Origin: Zanthoxylum bungeanum | Taxonomy: Eukaryota > Streptophyta > Magnoliopsida > Sapindales > Rutaceae | DNA length: 64,000 nt | Reading direction: 5' to 3' | Assembly (NCBI GenBank): GCA_019454045.1 | Contig: SKCR01006514.1 | Span: forward strand, 372,001 to 436,000 | Shown: in pieces, positions 57,601 to 64,000 of the stretch | Numbering within the stretch: position 1 is the stretch's first letter | Layout: every line of letters starts with the position of its first letter | Notes under the pieces: generated by a model | What the model saw: the letters and a program-made list of their open reading frames with translations, nothing else | Told to the model about the DNA's origin: nothing | Databases searched by the model: none | Made by a program: the position numbers and the translations under genes

Positions 57601-58813
57601 GGTCTGTTTAAGCTTTGTGATGTTTGTTTTTCATTGTTTGAACAGCATATCCTGTTTCATTGTTTTTCTTTATATATGTAGGTCCATAAATCCCATCAAA
57701 TTCTGTTTATTCAATGCTGAGATTGATACTGATGAATAGTAAATAAGAACTTCAGTTTCACGGCAAGTAAATTAATTGAAACACTGATACAATAAATGTA
57801 AATGACATACACATAAGCTTTTGACTTGAGAATGTTTTGGTATCAGTCCATAGGAGCTGTAAATACCATTATAAGGAGGCCTATTGATGGGAAGCTAGTT
57901 GGTTATAACACAGATTGCGAGTCTGCAATATCTGCAATTGAGGATGCACTAAGAGGTACTTTTCTTAATTCTGTGGTAATTGGATGTAATGCAATCTCTT
58001 TTAATAGTCATTGAGATAGATCATGAATTTTCATGAGATGCACAGCAAGACAAGGCACCAATGGGGTGGCGTCACACGCTTCTCCTATAGCTGGGAAAAC
58101 TTTTGTGTTGGTTGGAGCTGGAGGAGCAGGGAGAGCTTTGGCATTTGGTGCCAGAAGCAGAGGAGCTCGGGTTATCATATTCAACCGCAACTATGGTGAG
58201 ACATGATACGAAGATCCTTCGTGTTAGAATCGACTAACTTTCTTCTCTCTGTCTCTGACTTTGACATTTTGTTTTATAAAGAGAGAGCAACCGCTCTAGC
58301 AAATGCAGTTTCAGGGGAAGCTCTGCATTATGAACGTTTGCACGAATTCCGCCCAGAGAAGGGCATGATTCTTGCAAATGCTTCTGCCATTGGGATGGAA
58401 CCAAATTCAGATCAAAGTCCTGTTCCCCAGGTGATCATTCTCTTTTTACAGCTTATATACAATTATACGAGCACATGTATTGGTTACTAAATCCTTCAGC
58501 TTTCACGATTGTTTAGGAGTCCTTGAAAGCATATGAGGTCGTATTTGATGCTGTCTATACACCTAGAAATACAAGGCTCCTGAGAGAGGCTGCAGAGGTT
58601 GGAGCCATTGTTGTGAGTGGGGTTGAGATGTTCATCAGGCAGGCTCTAGGTCAATTCAGACTATTCACTGGTGGCTTAGGTATCAATCTCCAGTTCCTTT
58701 TAATTTAATCTGTTGCTCAAATAGAAATTGAGTGGAGTCCTAGAACATTCTGCTTCCACTGTTTTGCAGCTCCAGAGGACTTCATGCGCAAGCTTGTTTT
58801 AGAACAGTTCTGA
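53583..58813 (+). CDS. QDH-like: dehydroquinate dehydratase/shikimate dehydrogenase family, probable quinate dehydrogenase (517 aa)
   Basis: Exons: 53583-53785, 56510-56618, 56734-56955, 57050-57390, 57538-57601, 57847-57955, 58046-58195, 58282-58430, 58517-58679, 58770-58813. All phases join (1,554 nt). Plant DHD-SDH is bifunctional: 3-dehydroquinate to 3-dehydroshikimate, then NADPH reduction to shikimate. The SDH half (about 230-517) keeps the catalytic Lys (IPHK, K298), Asp (GYNTD, D336) and the GAGGAG dinucleotide fold (373-378). Two pocket residues fit the quinate dehydrogenase group as I recall it: G251 in VGHSKGPILHN (Ser338 of Arabidopsis) and G294 in SVGIPHK (Thr381). The DHD half keeps the Schiff-base Lys (K156) but has C40 for the usual Arg and Y128 for the usual His, so dehydratase activity is doubtful. 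NRN replaces NRT after the Rossmann loop. Intron 1 (2.7 kb) holds a MITE and a TRIM-like array. No transit peptide is obvious. Confidence 0.93.
55045..55186. mobile_element. foldback MITE related to the one at 48045
   Basis: TGATACACTTACA at the left pairs with GTAAGTGTATCA at the right, and CAACTCTCTAATTGTAG pairs with CTACAGTGAGAGAGTTG. The centre CTGTAGCTCACTGTAGCTAC is shared with 48045-48189. The flanks are only partly repeated (CTTTA), so it is older. It lies in intron 1 of the quinate dehydrogenase-type gene. Confidence 0.75.
55466..56491 (+). mobile_element. TRIM-like retrotransposon array: LTR-internal-LTR-internal-LTR
   Basis: Three direct LTRs (55466-55626, 55904-56072, 56331-56491; 161-169 bp; TGTTAGTTGTTAAG...TTCTCACA). 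The first two are followed by a PBS TGGTATCAGAGC, and internal segments of only 277 and 258 bp each end in the purine tract TTTGAGGGGGA. The whole array has one 5-bp duplication TCTTA (55461-55465 and 56492-56496). Internal segments keep only a pol tail: DDQIVNIFTKSFLHGRYTI, a copia-type C terminus. It sits in the sense direction of the host gene. Confidence 0.95.
55670..55785 (+). repeat. palindromic CTGTTTCCGAACAGG repeats in the TRIM internal region
   Basis: Four copies about 28 bp apart in the first internal segment (the third has TTTTCG, the last is degenerate at ACATG) and three in the second (about 56117-56195). Each CTGTT..GAACAG core is a near-perfect palindrome, followed by TCTTATCT or TCTTTTCT. 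Confidence 0.88.
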
Positions 58814-59333
58814 TTGCCGCGCCTCTCCCACGTATGATCGACTATCCCATCACATAGTACTCCAAGGTATGGAAGTAATCATCGTTAAAGATGGTCATTA
58901 GCTTAAACCATCGCAGTTGGTTGAAGCAGTAGCAATTAAGAGCTTGAGCTCCTATGCTCGCTTGAATGCCCATCAAAATAATTGTATATGCTCTAGTATT
59001 ATTATATCTGTCTGTATGATAGATAAGTAAACATATCACAGCTATTATAAGTTGTCGAATTCTCTTATGATCAAGTGACTGACAAGGAATGACTGCAAAT
59101 ACCGTCTAATTTTCGAAATTTTCATGTTTAAGACTATCTTAATGGATTGGATGTTGCGGTGGCATGTAAATGTATCTCCCCCGTCAACAGGTGTGAAAAA
59201 ATCAGTCAGTATATGGGGTGTTCCAGTTCTCGCACTAAGAAATCACAAGCAACAAATTCCATCTTTACACTTGAAGAAGATGACATTTATTATTGAAATA
59301 TTCTTTCAAACAGCAATTGACAATGAACTTTTA
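58814..59333. other. convergent 3' intergenic spacer
   Basis: 520 bp between the stop codons of the quinate dehydrogenase-type gene and the SDR gene. AT-rich with no coding sequence; both 3' UTRs and terminators must lie here and may overlap. Confidence 0.6.
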
Positions 59334-61108
59334 CTACAACTGATCAGGTGCAGGCAATTTCAGATTCTTAAAAGATGTAAAACCTCCATCTACTACTAAA
59401 TTATGCCCACTTACATACTTGGCATCATCAGATGCAAGATAGAGTGCAGCATTAGCTATATCAATGGGTTCACAGTGTGCTCCCTCCAACACACCAGCAC
59501 TATGTACCAATTCCAAAAGCCGCGAAGCATCAAGACCAGCGTAAATCCGACTAATTTCTTCCATCACAAAAGGAGTTGGAATGGCAAAAGGCGATATGCA
59601 GTTAATCCGGATTCCATACCCACATAGCTCAGCTGCCATAGATTTGACAAGTCCTATAATGGCTGACTTGGAAACTGAATATGTATGCTGTGCTAACCCA
59701 CCCATTAATCCTGTGATACTAGCTGTGCACAGAATGCAACCACTTCTGCGCGGAATCATGACACGAGAGGAATGCTTAATCCCAGCCATGACTCCTCGCA
59801 CATTGATGCTCATGACTCTATCAAAAACTTCAAGGTCAAGGTCCACGATACTTTTTGGAGTTTTGCAGGCTATCCCTGCATTGTTGTACATGATGTCAAG
59901 TTGGTTGTGTCTAGAGATGGTGAAATCAACAGCATCAGCGATTTCTGATTCTTTAGTAACATCACAGGCAATGAAGGTGGCGTTGGGTCCAAGTTCTTTT
60001 ACAGTTTCTTGGCCAAGTTGGTGTTGGATATCAGCAATAACAACTTTGGCACCATTATTGATAAACTTTGCAGCAGTTGCTTTCCCAATACCACTTGCTG
60101 CTCCAGTGATCAGTGCTACCTTCCCTTCAAGCTTTCTTTATCACAGCATATAACAAAAGACTCTAATTACCATATGCAAACTAAAAATTTCATCTTAATT
60201 ATTTAATGAGAAGCAAAGGTCTAATTATAATGGCATATTATCTTTTATCTTAAAATATTTACTTAGGAACAAGTCATTTTAATCATAAAGGTCTGTGGGC
60301 AAGGAGAAGCTGCCAAGTAATCTACTTTAGATTACTTAAATTAATCATTCACCAATAATAACTTCAAAGAAAACAAAATGGGCGGCTGTTACAATAACAT
60401 ATTTATTATTTAAATAAATATTATATTATTTAATTGATAAAGCTCTGAAGAGTCCAGAGACATGTAGCAAATATAGACACTGACATACATGTCATGTATG
60501 ATATTATAAAAATAACTAAGGTTTGGCTTCATATTGAAATTCTTTTGTGGCATTAACAAGAGTTAGTGTCTCTTGAACCACTTTGTGACAGTGGGCTTAG
60601 TAGATTCTGAAGAACAATTTTCTTCTTCAACAAGTACATCGAAGTGAAAATTAAAATATGGGCAACTTAATTATGATGGCATACCTTTCACTTCTGGACT
60701 CTGTAGATAATCCCCTGTTGAATCTCTCAGAAAGCAGAGCTCTTGAAATGGAGATGTTTTTACTGTGAGAAAAATAGAACAAGAATGAATAAGCTTGTAT
60801 TGAACTAGTTCTATAAACAACCCCAAGAGGCAAGAAACCAGTAAAGAGCAGATAAAATGAAAACTGTATATGCACATGGCCTATTGACTCCTCACTTGGA
60901 TTCATAAGAGACTGGTAAGAACCAAGAACAAAGAGCATTAAAAGCTGCAAATGATTTAGTTTTAGCAAAACAGAATGGAAACTCAGATGCCTTATTAAGA
61001 GGAATTGCAGCAGAACTGACTCAACTAATTCATTTGAACATTAAAAGGAATAAAAAAAAATGTGAAGATTGAAGATGGAGAAACAAACCTTAATCCCCTC
61101 CTGATCAT
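59334..61108 (-). CDS. short-chain dehydrogenase/reductase, classical type (3 exons, 299 aa)
   Basis: Exons on the minus strand: 61108-61089, 60762-60685, 60135-59334 (900 nt, phases 2 and 2). Classical SDR fold binding NAD(H): TGAASGIG at residues 43-50, an acidic residue D68 after the second strand favouring NAD over NADP, D91, NNAG at 117-120, and catalytic Ser172, Tyr185 and Lys189 (YSVSK). It ends with DGGF near the C terminus. It resembles the plant family of xanthoxin dehydrogenase/secoisolariciresinol dehydrogenase/zerumbone synthase-like enzymes; the substrate cannot be told. The N terminus MIRRGLSKNISISRALL plus FNRGLSTES is Arg/Ser-rich, lacks acids and could be a mitochondrial presequence. 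Exon 1 is only 20 nt and was inferred from phase, a GT donor and the in-frame ATG, so the start is the least certain part. The gene converges with the quinate dehydrogenase-type gene. Confidence 0.88.
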
Positions 61109-61116
61109 ATTTCCTT

Positions 61117-61118
<2 letters not shown>

Positions 61119-61152
<34 letters not shown>
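61119..61152. repeat. (GA)n microsatellite in the SDR 5' leader
   Basis: About sixteen GA units (CT on the transcribed strand), immediately upstream of the SDR start codon, analogous to the (CT)n leaders of the quinate dehydrogenase-type promoter copies. Confidence 0.9.
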
Positions 61153-61155
<3 letters not shown>

Positions 61156-61414
61156 ACAGAGATGAGTTGCTTGCTACTTCAGGCAACAGTACATGTGATG
61201 GACATAATATGCCCTTCCAAGTTGCAACATTAAAGATTGGACCGTTTTGAGCCTATGATCGTGACATTGACTTGTATACAGTGGATCAGAACATTGATTT
61301 AATATTCATACAATTTAATTTTCACATAAAATCATAAATCACATTTAATAAATTTTCCAATTACTGACTACTACCCCAATCCTTAATGATTCTGCCATTA
61401 CGTATATACAATAA

Positions 61415-61597
61415 CGTCCCCAATGGGTGTGACTTGTTGGTGTAGGGTCTAGAATCTCACCTTGAGGTTCTGGGTTCGAATACAGGGAGTGCACTTCTTA
61501 TAAGAGCCTGGGACAACCGGTGGTTTTACCTGCGCCGCGGCCCATAATGGGTGGTTTGGTGGCGGGTTTCAACGTTCAAAAAAAAAAAAAAAAAAAA
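61415..61597 (+). mobile_element. SINE (GGGTGTG family), well preserved
   Basis: Blocks CAATGGGTGTGACTTGTTGG, GGGTTCGAATACAGGGAGTG, GAGCCTGGGACAACCGG and GGGTGGTTTGGTGGCGGG, then about 19 A. Target duplication GTATATACAAYAA, 13 bp with one mismatch (61402-61414 and 61598-61610). Confidence 0.92.
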
Positions 61598-61610
61598 GTA
61601 TATACAACAA

Positions 61611-62378
61611 GGTTTAGTGTAGGAACTGTGTTTTTTTTTTTTTGGGACGTTGGTTCTTTCTATTTTTTGTGAATCTAGATTCGAATCTCACTCACTCACT
61701 CACTCACATGGTGGGCCGTGCCTCACGCACCAAGACTTATTGAGACATTTCATCGAATAGTTGGCGTGCACTTCGCACATGATCGAGGCTATGAAGTAGA
61801 AAATTAATAATGTAGCTATGGAATCAATAGCCTTAACCTAGATGAATTGATTTATTGAAGGAAATATTAAACTCTAAAGATGGAATCGTTACCAAAGGGA
61901 CAACAGCAACAATAGTAAAATATTGTCACCAAGTCAAAAAGCCTTGATCTGAACAAAAGGCTCGGACGTGTGAATGCTTTTTAAGTGTCAAAAATTTGCA
62001 TTGAAAATATCCAATACCCTGGGGACCCAGATAAGGGATCACCTCTGATCTGAAATTGGATCCGAATTTCCATGGCCCTTTTGATTCTTTCGGTGACTTT
62101 AACATCCTCGATGTTGAAGGAAGCAACTTCATTAGGCTCAAAAGAGTATAGTCATTACTCTAAAACAAAAAAAACAAAAAAAAAAAAAAAAAACAAAGAA
62201 AGAAAGAGTAATGTCACATCCCCACTTTTTACCATCAAGTTGAAATTCTAATAATTATGTTCAAAGAAATAAAATATTTTTGATAATATATATCGCGATA
62301 TTGAAGTTGAAATCGGTCTATTGAATTGAAACTTTCAAGTTTAATTATCATAGTTTCAATTTTATGTATTATGTTTTT
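61611..62378. other. intergenic, with one coding-like minus-strand stretch
   Basis: On the minus strand at about 62125-61990 one frame reads NEVASFNIEDVKVTERIKRA, which looks protein-like but is closed by a stop at its end and lacks a start. No family was recognised. A T-run (61631-61643) and an A-rich run (62165-62193) are also present. Confidence 0.35.
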
Positions 62379-62535
62379 TTTTTTTTGAAACGATCAAATC
62401 ATCCGACCTAGGCTTAAGTAGAGGAGATACAAATTTCGACTGTCCCAAATTTTTATAAGAAATATACTCCTGAATTTGAACCTAAAACTTAGACAATCAA
62501 ATAGTAAACCTTATATCACCAAATCACCCGATTAG
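62379..62535 (-). repeat. degraded SINE copy, reversed
   Basis: A T-run followed by AAACGATCAAATCATCCGAC, then GACTGTCCCAAATTTTTATA, then CTTATATCACCAAATCACCC: the reversed block order of the SINE family with many differences. Confidence 0.65.
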
Positions 62536-62601
62536 AGTTTGATGTATCATGTTTCGGTTCTATGATACTGTAGACATGCTTAAAAAAAGGCTCTTCAAGT
62601 G

Positions 62602-63257
62602 TCATTGAAAAGTTTTAAGCCATCTTAGAATTCTGCCATGCTGATCCTCTGCTACTACTGTCCCGCAAGTTCTAACTGATACATCCTCTGCTAACCCCAA
62701 CCTTTTGTTCATGCTATAATGTTTGAAGCTGTCACTCAAAAGATAAAAAGGCAGAGTTTTAATATTTGGAAGATAGCCAGGAATTATTTGGGATCGTTTC
62801 CACTTTCCATCTTCAGGAGTAAAGGTAAGCAGCCTTATCTTTATCATCATAAAACTGGAATGTTTTATCAACAGAAGCAGCACCTTTAATAGTCCTTATG
62901 CACCAGCTGAGATGGGTGAATTTGTGCATAGTCCATTGTTTTGCTCCGTGGGGAAGTGCTTGTAGTTCAACTTCTGATACATTCTGGCAAGCAACAGCAA
63001 CAATGCGATCTTTTGATGTGGGTGGAGATGAAAATGTAGCAACAAGATGGCACCGTCCATTGTTGCTGTTGCTTGCGATCTTTTGATTTGGGGAATTTCG
63101 GAAAGTCTATTTTGGACAGCGAAACCATAGGTTTAGAGGCTGCAGAATTCCAAACTTTGCAGACAATGCTGAAAAAGAAAAGATCGAATATGCCTAAACG
63201 TTTCGCTATCATTGCTACTAGTTCAGAAGGAAGATCAGCCCATCGCCTTGTCGCCAT
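62602..63257 (-). pseudogene. F-box gene, frameshifted
   Basis: ATG at 63257-63255. The first 45 residues form an F-box: WADLPSELVAMIAKRL, then FFSIVCKVWNSAAS, the part that would bind SKP1 in an SCF ubiquitin ligase. This frame ends at 62967. From about 63079 a second frame carries what looks like the real continuation (ATFSSPPTSKDRIVAVACQN, then HGAKQWTMHKFTHLSWC), stopping near 62825. A third frame takes over (LLTFTPEDGKWKRSQIIPGY) to 62602. The C-terminal style is like plant F-box proteins of the DUF295-related group, but this is not certain. At least two frameshifts; the first coincides with a local rearrangement (62987-63087). Introns could explain part, but no good splice pair was seen. 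Confidence 0.75.
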
Positions 63258-63299
63258 TAATCTTCAGTCCTGCAAAAAAAAAAGTGTTGCCAGGAACAA

Positions 63300-64000
63300 G
63301 TATTAACTGCTGACATTTTGGTATAAAAATGTTCCATTTTCTTTATAAATTTGGTCAAGGGCACCCTTAGCCCTTAGGCTTCGCTTTAAGAAGTTGTTAG
63401 GAAACGTAATCCCTAATATATTTACATATTTGTCCTCTTATGATCTAACCATACATGTATTATCAGTCCTATATTTATTTACAAACTAATCGAAATAAAT
63501 ATATATTAATCACAACACAATTACATACCTTTAATTTAAACTTGTAGAGACTTCTTAATCAAACTTAATTGATTGCTTAACTCAATAAGCAAATGATCTT
63601 ATTATAGGAGGGAAACCAAGTCACTATTAGCTCACATGCATGAATTACTATTAATCTTTGATTACTATTTAATCACATGCATTGATTACTATGTAATCAC
63701 ATGTATTTGGATGCATAATGACTTTCTCTAACTCTTCCAAAAAATGTTACCATCATGGGTGTACCATATGTTCCCCACTTAACATTTTACTAATTGTTGT
63801 TACTTAACAACTCTTGTTGTTACTTAATTATTTGATTAACAACTCTTGTTGTTACTTAATAATTTCCAACATGAAATTATTACTAATTGTTGTTATTTAA
63901 CAACACCAAATAATTCTCAATCAATAATTTTCAACATCTCTCACTCACACATGATGAGATCAACAATTTTTATTATCTCTACAAGAATAATTCATACTTT
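63300..64000. other. AT-rich tail of the window, possible retrotransposon start
   Basis: No gene seen. TGTTAGGAAACGTAATCCCT at 63398 could open an LTR running off the window. Repeats: AACAACTCTTGTTGTTACTT occurs twice (about 63807 and 63838) with related TAATTGTTGTTA copies, and ATTACTAT..AATCACATG units recur at 63660-63705. Confidence 0.35.

Noticed and set aside
59581..60153. 190-codon plus-strand open frame
   Set aside because: It is the antisense of SDR exon 3, which has clear catalytic motifs; antisense openness is a by-product of codon use.
61926..62141. Minus-strand coding-like stretch next to the SINE at 61415
   Set aside because: One frame looks protein-like, but there is no start, splice context or known domain, so it is only mentioned in the intergenic entry.

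Overview
This is nuclear DNA of a flowering plant, most likely a eudicot. The genes have short exons with GT-AG introns, and the intergenic DNA is AT-rich and packed with nested plant transposons: Ty1/copia, Ty3/gypsy, hAT, CACTA, Mutator-like MITEs and tRNA-derived SINEs. I cannot name the species. Exon boundaries below were read by eye and checked for reading phase; no database search was possible.

Host genes. (1) 12056-16637 (+): a 14-exon auxin response factor of the ARF2-like, repressor-type clade (712 aa). Its mRNA carries a TAS3 tasiR-ARF target site exactly across the exon 11/12 junction. (2) 53583-58813 (+): a 10-exon dehydroquinate dehydratase/shikimate dehydrogenase-family gene (517 aa). 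Its active site reads like a quinate dehydrogenase. Its promoter and exon 1 are duplicated upstream (49934-50136). (3) 59334-61108 (-): a 3-exon short-chain dehydrogenase (299 aa) with a mitochondrial-type N terminus, convergent with the quinate dehydrogenase gene. (4) 62602-63257 (-): a frameshifted F-box gene. (5) About 17163-19664 (+): a broken gene of unknown function, split by a 1.86-kb insertion.

Mobile DNA, left to right. 1-11400: a probable gypsy solo LTR carrying a hAT MITE, an Au-like SINE, a decayed hAT element with transposase (6324-9178) and two more hAT MITEs. 20480-36280: copia/gypsy nest. An old copia element (23257-34032) sits in a gypsy Tat-type remnant, and two hAT MITEs later landed in the copia element, one in its 5' LTR and one in its integrase. 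37359-38854: a CACTA element full of palindromes. 40343-41882: a hAT MITE and a solo LTR. 42401-47157: a nearly pristine copia element (LTRs differ at 1 of 221 sites, 1410-aa polyprotein open) inserted in the upstream copy of the duplication around the quinate dehydrogenase promoter. The other copy preserves the empty site. 55466-56491: a TRIM-like LTR-internal-LTR-internal-LTR array in intron 1 of the quinate dehydrogenase gene, ending 18 nt before exon 2.

The most informative region is 42100-56510. Segmental duplication, a young retrotransposon, a SINE insertion and a tandem TRIM array have together remodelled the promoter and first intron of one specialised-metabolism gene. No new biochemical system was recognised. 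The novelty lies in genome architecture and in a hAT family with GAACCG-rich subterminal arrays.
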